IMG/VR virus record: IMGVR_UViG_3300010160_000224
Location: 1-23,828 of that record
Strand: one strand, 5' to 3'
Origin: a virus
DNA: 23,828 bases
The position numbers were made by a program, and so were the translations under genes. The notes under the pieces are model-generated. The model had not been told where the DNA came from. It made no database searches and was given only the letters and a program-made list of their open reading frames with translations. How positions within the stretch are numbered: the first letter of the stretch is position 1; each line of letters opens with the position of its first letter. This document shows positions 1-7,235 of the stretch, one piece after another.

Positions 1-408
1 GGAGGAACAGGAACTGGAAGTGCAGGTGCTGGTGGGGGCGCTGGTTCTGGTGCAAATGGTTCTGGAAATAATGGTGGAAATGGTGCAACTTCTTCAATTA
101 CAGGAAGTTCCGTAGCTTATGGTGGTGGTGGTGCTGGTATAGGTAGTAATGTTAGTGGCACTGGCGGTACTGGTGGTGGTGGTTATCCGGGCAATGCTAG
201 TACTGGTGGAGCCGCTGGTACCGCAAATACTGGTGGTGGTGGTGCTGGTGGCGGTGCTGGTTCTCCAGCAACAGGTACGGGTGGTTCTGGCGTTGTTATT
301 ATTTCTGCATCCCAAGCGGCGGCATCTACCACAGGTTCTCCAACCGTTACAACAAGCGGTGGCAGAACAATTTATCAATTTAACTCTTCTGGTTCAATTA
401 CATTCTGA
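1..408 (+). CDS. Glycine-rich phage fibre/adhesin protein, 5'-truncated
   Basis: This is the C-terminal 135 residues of a longer protein; the frame is open from base 1 and no start codon is in the window. Residues 1-95 are dominated by Gly with Ala, Ser, Thr and Asn in runs such as GGGGAGGGAG. They are followed by a non-repetitive tail, SGVVIISASQAAA, ending in YQFNSSGSITF. The layout (poly-Gly body, then a beta-strand-rich VVII end piece) is typical of Gly-rich domains at the tips of phage tail fibres, where Gly-rich sandwiches carry the receptor-binding loops. The TGA stop at 406-408 lies nine bases before the next start, and its bases form part of a GAGGTGA ribosome-binding site. A role in adsorption is inferred from composition and context. 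A second Gly-rich gene lies at 5157-5957, with a different C-terminal tail. Confidence 0.75.
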   Translation, partial: GGTGTGSAGAGGGAGSGANGSGNNGGNGATSSITGSSVAYGGGGAGIGSNVSGTGGTGGGGYPGNASTGGAAGTANTGGGGAGGGAGSPATGTGGSGVVIISASQAAASTTGSPTVTTSGGRTIYQFNSSGSITF

Positions 409-416
409 GGTGAAAC

Positions 417-806
417 ATGAGTCATTACGCAAAAGTTGTTGATGGGGTCGTGACGCAAGTCATCGTGGCCGAGGCAGATTTCTTTCAAACATTTGTGGAT
501 ACAAGTCCCGGTGAATGGATTCAAACTTCTTACAACACCCACGGCGGTCAACATCCCGAAGGTCGGCCATTGCGTAAGAACTACGCAGGAATTGGTTACA
601 CCTATGACCGTTCCCGTGATGCGTTCATACCGCCCAAGCTCGATGCGTCTTGGACATTGGATGAGGCAACTTGTTTGTGGATTGTTCCAACTACGACTAC
701 CCCCGATACTATTACGATTGATATAAGTTCAAACGGTTCTGACAGTATTGTTGGCGGTTCTGACAGTATTACGGGCGGTATAGATTTAGGTAACGGAGGC
801 GCTTAA
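417..806 (+). CDS. Small conserved tail-fibre-associated protein
   Basis: A 129-residue protein with motifs I recognise from hypothetical proteins next to tail-fibre genes in marine and freshwater phages: an N-terminal AKVVDGVVTQVIVAE strand pair, WIQTSYNT at about residues 35-42, RKNYAGIGYTYD at about 53-64, and SWTLDEATCLW near residues 79-89. The family is conserved but its biochemical function is unknown to me; its position between fibre genes suggests a small virion or fibre-assembly role. The C-terminal 30 residues are a low-complexity Ser/Gly/Asp tail with a 7-residue tandem repeat (GSDSIVG, GSDSITG). The start is supported by GAGGTGA at 407-413. The stop codon overlaps the next start by one base (TAATG), suggesting translational coupling. 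Confidence 0.8.
   Translation: MSHYAKVVDGVVTQVIVAEADFFQTFVDTSPGEWIQTSYNTHGGQHPEGRPLRKNYAGIGYTYDRSRDAFIPPKLDASWTLDEATCLWIVPTTTTPDTITIDISSNGSDSIVGGSDSITGGIDLGNGGA
734..770 (+). repeat. Two 16-bp direct repeats, 21-bp period
   Basis: CGGTTCTGACAGTATT occurs at 734-749 and again at 755-770. It lies in the 3' end of the small fibre-associated gene and encodes GSDSI twice. The 21-bp period keeps the frame, so gain or loss of a unit would alter only tail length. Confidence 0.9.
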
Positions 807-3800
807 TGTCCAAGCAATATCCCGGCGGCATCGTATCTAAAACTCCTGTCACGCCGACAAGCCTGAGTGCGCCCGGGATATGGACAATGAATCAGCAAGC
901 GGCGGCGCAGGCTACCAATACGTGGCCGTTCCCCCGTGATCCGCAGTTTAACTATGTAACCATGTTGCTTCATGGTGATGGCTCGGCTGGTTCAGTAGCT
1001 ATGGGTTCTGGTGCAGGTACATCTTCTACAGTCACCAACTTCAACGCTGACGCATCTACAAACAACTTTAACGTTGTTATCAATGGTGATGCTAAGTCTA
1101 ATAACTTTAATCCGTATCTTGGTGATGGTTACTACAGTAATTACTGCGGCACTAGCAATAATTTTTACATGAATGGTGAAGCTGGTTTTGCTTTTGGTTC
1201 AAGCGCAGATTTCACTATTCAATTTTGGTTTTTTGCAAATACTATTTCTGCTGATGTTGTTTTTTATGATGGCAGACCAACAACTACCCAAGGCTCATAC
1301 CCAACAATTTATTTGAATGGCACGACCAAAGTTGTATCTTATGTAACAACTAGTGCAGAACGAATTACTGGAACAACTGCAATTTCTGTAGGCACTTGGT
1401 ACAACGTAGTTCTTAGCAGAGTAAGTGGAACAACTCGTTTGTTTGTTAACGGAACTTCTCAAGGCTCTTGGGCAGATACAACTACATACGCAAATCCTGC
1501 AAGTCGCCCAAATATATGCGTAAGTGGGTATGCGGCTAACGGATACCTTGATGGATACATATCTAATTTGTCAGTGTTAAATGGCACTGGTTTTACAACA
1601 GTAACAGTACCCACTGCGCCATCATCTACAAGTACAACAAATCAAATTTTGTTGTTGGGTGCTTCTAATAGATTTATTGATTCCAATACCGCTACAACTG
1701 CAAAGACAGTCAATGTCACAGGCTCACCACAAGTATCCCCCGCCATACCATTCACCCTGCCAACAACTGTGGCGACATACGGCTCTGGGTATTTTGATGG
1801 GTCGGGCGACTATCTTTCTTTAACACCAACATCTGCATTAAATTTGTCTACAAATAGTTGGACAATAGAAATGTGGGTAAATTTAACCACTGTTTCAGCA
1901 AACCAAATATTTATAAATTTTGGTTATGAAGGTAGTACACAACGGTCTTTTATTTTGTATTTAACTTCTGCCAATGTGTTGCAGTTTGCGTATTCTACAA
2001 ATGGCTCAAACAATACCGACACTAGCTTGGGCGCATCGGGAATAACTATTGGAACTTGGAATCATTTAGCAGTCGTTAGAAACAGTACTACCATTACCGT
2101 TTACAGAAACGGTGTTGCATACGGAACAACAATTACTATTGGCGCTTCTGCAATCAATTACACCCCCGGCGCTTTTAGAATTGGTTTTGATTCATCAAAT
2201 TACATAAATGGTTACATGACAGACTGCCGCCTCGTTAATGGAACCGCAGTTTATACGGCATCGTTCACACCCCCCACAGCCCCTCTGACAGCTATCACCA
2301 ACACCCAGTTGCTCACCACTCAATACAACGGTGGCGGCAACAACAGCGGCTTTAAAGATAGCAGTCAGTTTAATTTCCCAATCACCCGCAACGGCAATAC
2401 AACCCAAGGCACGTTTACGCCTTATGGCTCTAATTGGTCTAATTTCTTTGATGGTAGTACAGGCTACTTGTCTATGGCAAGTAATGCGGCATTAAACTTT
2501 GGCACAGGTGATGCAACGGTTGAGTTTTGGTTTAACGGAAACACAGCATCGCTTTTATACCCCGGTATTTTTAGCGCCATTACATACAATAATGCTGGTG
2601 CGGCAAGTATTCGGTATAACAATACTGGGTATGCAAATAAAGTATTTATGTATATTAATACAGGTGGTGACCCTGTTATTGCTTCTACAAGCACTATTGC
2701 TTTTGGTGTTTGGGCGCACATTGCAATTGTTCGTCAGAGTACATCACTAAAGTTATATTTAAATGGAACGCTAGATACAACAGTAACAATCAGTTCTGGT
2801 CTTGGTTTTGATTTAAGCAACGGTGGTACACGTATTGGTCGTGGATTTGATGTAGATAGCACCAATGGTTACTTTACCGGTTACTTGTCAAATTTACGGG
2901 CAGTAAAAGGGACGGCAGTTTATACGTCCAACTTCACCCCAAGCACAACGCCTTTAACAGCAATCACCAATACATCGTTATTAACTTGCCAATCAAATCG
3001 TTTTGTTGATAACAGCGCAAGCCCATTAACCCTCACAGTTAACGGCTCACCAAGCGTCCAACGCTTCAGCCCATTTGCACCATTGACTGTGTACAACCCA
3101 ACCACATACGGCGGGTCTGCGTACTTTGATGGTAGTGGTGATTATTTAGTTGCGGCATACAATGCGGCTTTTAATTTTGGCACAGGCCCGTTCACAATAG
3201 AAACGTGGTTTTATTCAACCGCAAATAACACTTATCAAGCAATTGTTGGAATTCATAACGGAGATGCAGGTTGGATTCTTCGTGTTGATAGTGGTTTAAG
3301 AGTTATGTTTTATACAGGCTCGGCTGAGTGGTTTGGCACTATTACTATGCCCATAAATACATGGAATCATATTGCTATTGTTCGTGAAGGTACTGGAACT
3401 AATCAAACAAAAATGTACGTGAATGGTGTTTTAGACCAATCCATGACGCTTACAGCTAACTACACGCAAACAAATCAATTATCTATTGGCGCACAACAAA
3501 ATAATTTAGCAGCAACTTATTTAAATGGATGGATGAGTAATCTTAGAGTTGTTAAAAATTCTGCGGTTTATACAAGTGCATTTACGCCAAGCACAACACC
3601 CCTGACAGCAATTACAGGCACATCTTTACTGCTTTCCACAACCAACCCCGCCATCTTAGACAACGCCATGCTGAACAATCTAGAAACCGTGGGTAACGCC
3701 GCAGTCTCTACAAGCGTGAAGAAGTATGGCGCGGCATCAATGTATTTTGATGGTAGTGGTGATTGGTTAATGACACCCAATAGAACAAACTTAAATGTAG

Positions 3801-4255
3801 GTTCTGGCGACTTTACAGTAGAGGCTTGGGTTTACACAGGCTCAACATCACAACAAGTAATTATTGGTGCAAACCGAAACTCAGATGGTGTTGGCGCATT
3901 TATGTTGAATTTAAACTACACAGGAAAAGTTAGATTTTTCTGTAGTTATTCTGGCGGAACAATCCTTGATTACAACGTAGGCTCAGGCACGATTTCTGAT
4001 TCTGCATGGCATCACATAGCGGTTACAAGAAGTGGCTCATCTTTAAGAATATTTATTGATGGCACTCAAACAGGCACAACAAACACAACGCTTGGAACTG
4101 CCTCAATTGACAATGCTATTGCTGATTACAGAGTTGGTAGTACAACAGATGGGGCGTTAAATTTTAACGGCTACATAGACGACCTACGCATTACTAAGTA
4201 CGCCCGTTACACAACAACGTTCACGGTTCCCGATCAGGCATTCCCCAACGGGTAG
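806..4255 (+). CDS. Giant tail/adhesin protein with five LamG-like (concanavalin A-like) domains
   Basis: An 1149-residue protein. After an N-terminal segment containing APGIWTMNQQAA (about residues 22-33) come five LamG/ConA-like beta-sandwich modules. Modules two to five carry a [YF]FDGS.G.[YW]L strand, an [AF]xxNxxTxxxTxExW strand and a closing GYxxxxR.VxxxA.YT..FTP strand. The modules lie at roughly residues 110-275 (first, divergent), 328-490, 547-713, 772-930 and 980-1140. LamG-fold domains usually bind carbohydrates, so host-glycan binding at the tail tip or side fibres is the likely role; this is inference from fold and from the Gly-rich fibre genes on both sides. The start is well supported by GGAGG at 795-799. 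The modules share sequence at the DNA level, including a 19-bp identity, so they probably arose by internal duplication. Confidence 0.85.
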   Translation: MSKQYPGGIVSKTPVTPTSLSAPGIWTMNQQAAAQATNTWPFPRDPQFNYVTMLLHGDGSAGSVAMGSGAGTSSTVTNFNADASTNNFNVVINGDAKSNNFNPYLGDGYYSNYCGTSNNFYMNGEAGFAFGSSADFTIQFWFFANTISADVVFYDGRPTTTQGSYPTIYLNGTTKVVSYVTTSAERITGTTAISVGTWYNVVLSRVSGTTRLFVNGTSQGSWADTTTYANPASRPNICVSGYAANGYLDGYISNLSVLNGTGFTTVTVPTAPSSTSTTNQILLLGASNRFIDSNTATTAKTVNVTGSPQVSPAIPFTLPTTVATYGSGYFDGSGDYLSLTPTSALNLSTNSWTIEMWVNLTTVSANQIFINFGYEGSTQRSFILYLTSANVLQFAYSTNGSNNTDTSLGASGITIGTWNHLAVVRNSTTITVYRNGVAYGTTITIGASAINYTPGAFRIGFDSSNYINGYMTDCRLVNGTAVYTASFTPPTAPLTAITNTQLLTTQYNGGGNNSGFKDSSQFNFPITRNGNTTQGTFTPYGSNWSNFFDGSTGYLSMASNAALNFGTGDATVEFWFNGNTASLLYPGIFSAITYNNAGAASIRYNNTGYANKVFMYINTGGDPVIASTSTIAFGVWAHIAIVRQSTSLKLYLNGTLDTTVTISSGLGFDLSNGGTRIGRGFDVDSTNGYFTGYLSNLRAVKGTAVYTSNFTPSTTPLTAITNTSLLTCQSNRFVDNSASPLTLTVNGSPSVQRFSPFAPLTVYNPTTYGGSAYFDGSGDYLVAAYNAAFNFGTGPFTIETWFYSTANNTYQAIVGIHNGDAGWILRVDSGLRVMFYTGSAEWFGTITMPINTWNHIAIVREGTGTNQTKMYVNGVLDQSMTLTANYTQTNQLSIGAQQNNLAATYLNGWMSNLRVVKNSAVYTSAFTPSTTPLTAITGTSLLLSTTNPAILDNAMLNNLETVGNAAVSTSVKKYGAASMYFDGSGDWLMTPNRTNLNVGSGDFTVEAWVYTGSTSQQVIIGANRNSDGVGAFMLNLNYTGKVRFFCSYSGGTILDYNVGSGTISDSAWHHIAVTRSGSSLRIFIDGTQTGTTNTTLGTASIDNAIADYRVGSTTDGALNFNGYIDDLRITKYARYTTTFTVPDQAFPNG
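3125..3764 (+). repeat. Identical 19-bp direct repeats marking LamG modules 4 and 5
   Basis: TTTGATGGTAGTGGTGATT is found at 3125-3143 and 3746-3764, encoding the FDGSGD strand that opens the fourth and fifth LamG-like modules. Related but diverged copies lie near 1790 and 2449. The linkers between modules also share near-identical stretches, such as CTGACAGCAATTAC versus TTAACAGCAATCAC near 3603 and 2953. The copies are in frame and could recombine to add or remove a domain. Confidence 0.8.
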
Positions 4256-4273
4256 CCAAAACCAAACTCAATG

Positions 4274-4303
4274 AATACAATCACAGCAATTAACAAGGAA
4301 CTG
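4274..4303 (+). promoter_or_regulatory. Leader element shared with 10016-10051 (copy 1)
   Basis: The short gap before the gene at 4306 holds AATACAATCA (4274-4283) followed by AAGGAACTG (4295-4303), with the ATG at 4306. The same two words occur in the same order before the gene at 10054. The second word is a good ribosome-binding site. The first has no known function; it could be a short late-promoter element or shared ancestry of the leader. Confidence 0.3.
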
Positions 4304-4305
4304 TT

Positions 4306-5157
4306 ATGTCAAGCCAATTTTCTACACTAAAGTTTGAGCTAATCGGCACGGGCGAGCAGTCCGGCACTTGGGGCAGCACAACCAATGCCAACATCGGAAC
4401 TGCCATTCAGCAAGCCATTGTGGGCATGGCTACCCTAACTTCCGCTGACTTCACGGCCAATGTTGCAACCTTATCCCTGACCGACACCAATGCGCTGCAG
4501 AATGCACGGGCCCTGTGCTTGAACATTGCAGCAGGTGCAGTGTCCGCTGCCGGAACAATCAACGTTCCCGCCATCCAAAAGCCATACATTGTTATTAACG
4601 GTTCAAGCTATGCGGTGACAGTTAAGGTATCCGGCCTGACTGGTGTTTCTGTTCCATCTGGTAAACGCACAGTCATCTATAACAATGGTACAGACGTAGG
4701 CGACCAAATAAGTTACTTATCAAGCTTGACTCTAGGCGATCTCTCGGGGTCTATTGTTGGGACAACAGCAACCCAGACATTGACCAACAAAACGTTGACG
4801 ACGCCCGCCGTAAACAATCCAACGGTCACGGATTATATTGAAACCGTTAGTGCAATTGGCACGGTGAGCACGGCAAGCACGCTGTCTTTGTCAAGCGGTA
4901 CAGTACTTACTGCCACATTAACGGCTTCAACAGCTTGCACATTCACAATGCCAACAGCCACGGCTGGCAAATCTTTTATATTGCTTTTAAAGCAGGCGGC
5001 ATCAACAGGCAACGGTTCCGCCACATTTACTGGCGTTAAATGGAGTTCTAACGGAGCGCCAACCATTACGGCAACCGCAGGGAAAATGGATATTTTGACG
5101 TTTGTGGCTGACGGAACAAACTGGTACGGCTCATTTGTCCAAGGGTACACACCATAA
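4306..5157 (+). CDS. Tail fibre-like protein
   Basis: A 283-residue protein whose N-terminus contains FELIGTGEQSGTWG (residues 10-23). I recognise this opening from many predicted tail-fibre or tail-tip proteins of aquatic phages, where it probably attaches to the baseplate or tail hub. A Thr/Leu-rich stretch with TQTLTNKTLTTP (about residues 156-167) is the usual fibre-shaft motif, and the C-terminal 70 residues are beta-strand-rich and end in GTNWYGSFVQGYTP. It is probably a trimeric fibre or fibre adaptor carrying the adjacent Gly-rich or LamG proteins; the trimer and the partners are inference. The start has AAGGA at 4295-4299 with a 6-base spacer. The stop overlaps the next start by one base (TAATG). 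Confidence 0.75.
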   Translation: MSSQFSTLKFELIGTGEQSGTWGSTTNANIGTAIQQAIVGMATLTSADFTANVATLSLTDTNALQNARALCLNIAAGAVSAAGTINVPAIQKPYIVINGSSYAVTVKVSGLTGVSVPSGKRTVIYNNGTDVGDQISYLSSLTLGDLSGSIVGTTATQTLTNKTLTTPAVNNPTVTDYIETVSAIGTVSTASTLSLSSGTVLTATLTASTACTFTMPTATAGKSFILLLKQAASTGNGSATFTGVKWSSNGAPTITATAGKMDILTFVADGTNWYGSFVQGYTP

Positions 5158-5957
5158 TGTTTGCCGCAATTAACACCTTCCTTGCTGGTGGTTTGGCCGT
5201 AGGTCAACAGGCATATACAACTGCTGGAACATATTCTTGGGTTTGCCCGTCTGGGGTTTATTCTGTTTCCGTGGTCTGTGTAGGTGGCGGCGGCAGCCAA
5301 GTACCCGGGGATGACAGCCCTAGCGGTGGTGGCGGTGCTTTGGCATATACCAACAACTATGCTGTAAGCCCGGGCACTACATACACAGTCGTTGTTGGGG
5401 CGGCGGGAACTACTTCATCTACAGACGGCGGCACTTCGTCTTTTAACGGCACTGGTGTTTTGTATGCGGGTGGCGGCGGTACGGTAAGCGGCGGTAGTGG
5501 TGGAGGTTCTGCACGAACTGGAGGCGGCTCTGGTGGTAACAGCGGCGGTAATGCTTACGGCGGTGCCGCTGGTGGCGCGGGCGGTTATTCAGGTAATGGC
5601 GGTCGAGGAGCCTTTAACAGTGGCGGTACCAATGGCGATGCAGGTTCTGGCGGTGCTGGCGGCGGCGGTTCTTCTAGCGGTTTTAACAGAGCACAAAGTG
5701 GTGGCGGTGGTGTAGGCATTCTTGGAGAAGGCACTAGCGGTGCCGGAGGCACGGGCGGCGCAGGTGGTGGCGGGGGATCTGGCGGTGCAAATGGTGGAAG
5801 TGTTGCCGATTCTGACGGCGGAGTAGGTGGAGCTTACGGTGGTGGCGGGGGAGCGCCAAACGGCGGCAACGGTGGAGCAGGCGGCGGCGGAGCAGTTCGT
5901 ATTATTTGGCCCGGAACCACAAGAACCTTCCCATCAACAAACACCGGCAACCTATGA
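5157..5957 (+). CDS. Glycine-rich tail-tip adhesin-like protein
   Basis: A 266-residue protein in three parts. Residues 1-45 form a folded N-terminus (GTYSWVCPSGVYSVSVVCVG). About 190 residues then consist mostly of Gly with Ser, Ala and Asn in GGGG, GGSGG and GGAGG runs. The conserved tail GAVRIIWPGTTRTFPSTNTG ends the protein. That tail is a form I recognise in many phage Gly-rich fibre proteins. By analogy with Gly-rich adhesins such as the T-even gp38 group, the variable Gly-flanked loops would contact the host receptor; this is inference. The gene overlaps the upstream fibre gene by one base, so fibre and tip are probably co-translated. Long overlapping frames in this stretch are artefacts of GGN codon runs. 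Confidence 0.75.
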   Translation: MFAAINTFLAGGLAVGQQAYTTAGTYSWVCPSGVYSVSVVCVGGGGSQVPGDDSPSGGGGALAYTNNYAVSPGTTYTVVVGAAGTTSSTDGGTSSFNGTGVLYAGGGGTVSGGSGGGSARTGGGSGGNSGGNAYGGAAGGAGGYSGNGGRGAFNSGGTNGDAGSGGAGGGGSSSGFNRAQSGGGGVGILGEGTSGAGGTGGAGGGGGSGGANGGSVADSDGGVGGAYGGGGGAPNGGNGGAGGGGAVRIIWPGTTRTFPSTNTGNL

Positions 5958-6245
5958 ATGCGCTGGCTTGCCCTTTTACTGTTGTTGGGGCTAGTTGGAG
6001 CCGTAGCCAAGAATGGCTGTCATGTGCGCGAGTTCTATGGGATAGGCTACACAGTCCACGATCCGACCGAGCGGCACAAGGAGATGATGGCGTGGCTAGA
6101 TCAGAACGCCCAGCACTGCAAGGCTTCAGACTATTTGGTTATCTGGAACAACCTGTCCGAGTGGGCGGGGTCAGCAGATTCCACATGGCTTAGAGCCAAG
6201 GTTGTACATGGATACAAAGATGCGGAGCAACGTGAGAAGAAATGA
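5958..6245 (+). CDS. Small exported protein, unknown function
   Basis: A 95-residue protein with a clear N-terminal export signal: a basic MRW start, then the hydrophobic stretch LALLLLLGLVGAVA (residues 4-17). A cysteine follows at residue 21, but the preceding residues (AKNG) do not make a good lipobox, so ordinary signal-peptidase cleavage near A17 is more likely than lipidation. The mature part is polar and contains HDPTERHKEMMAWLD and YLVIWNNLSEWAG. I associate it with conserved hypothetical proteins of freshwater phages and know no function. It opens the lysis cassette, so an envelope role (spanin-like or lysis accessory) is possible but unproven. The start directly follows the TGA of the upstream gene (TGAATG) with no strong ribosome-binding site, suggesting re-initiation. 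Confidence 0.7.
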   Translation: MRWLALLLLLGLVGAVAKNGCHVREFYGIGYTVHDPTERHKEMMAWLDQNAQHCKASDYLVIWNNLSEWAGSADSTWLRAKVVHGYKDAEQREKK

Positions 6246-6481
6246 TTCCACCACTCTACAAATGGTATCCGATGGTTCAGCCAGAGGGCTACCCAACCAA
6301 GACAGACACGCTTGAGCGTAGGGCTGAACGTCTAACTGAAGACTACAAGCAGGCGTTGAAGATGAAAAAGATGGATGACAAAATTGATGATCTTGAGTTT
6401 GAGTTGTATGTAAAGAAGGCAGAACGCAATCAACTTAGCCTTGAGATTTTTACTAACCGCAAATTGGACATACTTGTATGA
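6242..6481 (+). CDS. Small coiled-coil protein, unknown function
   Basis: A 79-residue protein. Residues 1-20 (PPLYKWYPMVQPEGYPTKTD) are Pro- and aromatic-rich. Residues 22-75 are strongly charged with heptad-like spacing (ERRAERLTEDYKQALKMKK, then DDKIDDLEFELYVKKAER), which suggests one long coiled-coil helix. There is no membrane segment or signal peptide. The start sits in an ATGA overlap with the upstream gene, and its own stop makes another ATGA overlap with the next, so it is embedded in the lysis operon. It could be a virion or lysis-regulating oligomer; I do not recognise the family. Confidence 0.65.
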   Translation: MIPPLYKWYPMVQPEGYPTKTDTLERRAERLTEDYKQALKMKKMDDKIDDLEFELYVKKAERNQLSLEIFTNRKLDILV

Positions 6482-6738
6482 ACGAGAACCCAGACGTAGT
6501 AGGTAAATTGACGTACTCTGTAACCCTAATGGTAGCCGCTACCCTTTGCTTGTCTGTTCTGGGGATGGTGGTTGCCTTTCTGCTCGGTCTATGGGCCAAG
6601 GAAGTGGACAATGCAGAAATCTTCAGTATGCTCCACCCGGCTTTCCAAACCATCATTGGCGGCTTCATTGGTCTTTTGGCTGGGGTCAAACTTTCGCACG
6701 GCGACAGCCATCACAAATGTAAACACTGTGGAGAATAA
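6478..6738 (+). CDS. Two-TM membrane protein with Cys/His tail, holin candidate
   Basis: An 86-residue membrane protein. The first predicted membrane segment is residues 13-39 (within SVTLMVAATLCLSVLGMVVA and FLLGLW), and the second is about 56-71 (FQTIIGGFIGLLAGVK). The polar C-terminus HGDSHHKCKHCGE has a CxxC pair (C81, C84) with several nearby His residues, which could bind a metal ion. Two membrane segments and a charged tail fit a class II holin, but the next gene is a better match to a known holin family, so this may be an antiholin, a second pore protein or an unrelated inner-membrane protein. It overlaps the upstream gene by ATGA and ends two bases before the next start. Confidence 0.65.
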   Translation: MNENPDVVGKLTYSVTLMVAATLCLSVLGMVVAFLLGLWAKEVDNAEIFSMLHPAFQTIIGGFIGLLAGVKLSHGDSHHKCKHCGE

Positions 6739-6740
6739 CC

Positions 6741-7235
6741 ATGCTTGATATTTTATCTGGGGGCTTGCTAGGCTCCATCTTTGGCGGCATCTTCCGTATG
6801 GCCCCCGAGGTGCTTAAGTTCTTTGACAAGAAGAACGAGCGCCAGCATGAACTCAATATGTTTGCCCGTCAGTGCGAACTGGAAACGCTACGTGGTCAGC
6901 AGAAGTTAGCCGAGATTGGCGCGCAGCGGGAAGCCGCCATGGACGTAGGTGTTATGGATGCCTTTAACAACGCTATCACTCAGCAAGCCGAAATGGTCAA
7001 AGCCGCAGGCGGCTGGGTGGCTAGTCTGTCAGCGTCTGTCCGTCCAGTGGTTACATACTGGGTTTTATTTGTCTGGTCTTTTATTCACGTATGGTTTGCG
7101 TGGAACGCATGGCTTGCCGGTGCGCCAGCGGTTGAAGTGTTTAAAACCATGATGACCCCTGACTTCTCAGCTTTACTCTCAGGGACTATTAACTACTGGT
7201 TTCTCGACCGTACTCTGAAGCAACGCGGCATATGA
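6741..7235 (+). CDS. Holin-like protein, GTA-type 3-TM family
   Basis: A 164-residue protein resembling the '3TM holin for gene-transfer release' family. A short hydrophobic N-terminus with Gly spacing (SGGLLGSIFGGIF, residues 6-18) is followed by a charged helical region (about 27-90). A strong membrane segment begins after SASVRP at about residues 103-127 (VVTYWVLFVWSFIHVWFAW). The C-terminal FSALLSGTINYWFLDRTLK (142-160) is the most characteristic signature. Holins collect in the inner membrane and open at a set time so that the endolysin can reach the cell wall. Position agrees: the lysozyme gene follows with an ATGA overlap. The start is supported by GGAGA at 6730-6734. Confidence is good for the family and moderate for holin activity. 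Confidence 0.75.
   Translation: MLDILSGGLLGSIFGGIFRMAPEVLKFFDKKNERQHELNMFARQCELETLRGQQKLAEIGAQREAAMDVGVMDAFNNAITQQAEMVKAAGGWVASLSASVRPVVTYWVLFVWSFIHVWFAWNAWLAGAPAVEVFKTMMTPDFSALLSGTINYWFLDRTLKQRGI

Noticed and set aside
149-442. Long + frame ORF across the Gly-rich segment
   Set aside because: It is a shifted reading of GGT/GCT codon runs; the true frame is 1-408, which gives a normal Gly-rich protein and a proper end before the next ribosome-binding site.
734-770. CRISPR-like array
   Set aside because: Only two short repeats with a 5-base gap inside a coding frame.
5497-5715. Val/Ala-rich ORF inside the second Gly-rich gene
   Set aside because: Frame-shift artefact of GGN codon repeats, with no ribosome-binding site.
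1-5957. Diversity-generating retroelement acting on the adhesin genes
   Set aside because: No reverse transcriptase, template repeat or paired variable repeat was seen; the repeats present are protein-module duplications.
5906-6193. Alternative 95-aa ORF spanning the 5957 boundary
   Set aside because: Conflicts with the signal-peptide gene at 5958, has no ribosome-binding site and has an unlikely composition.
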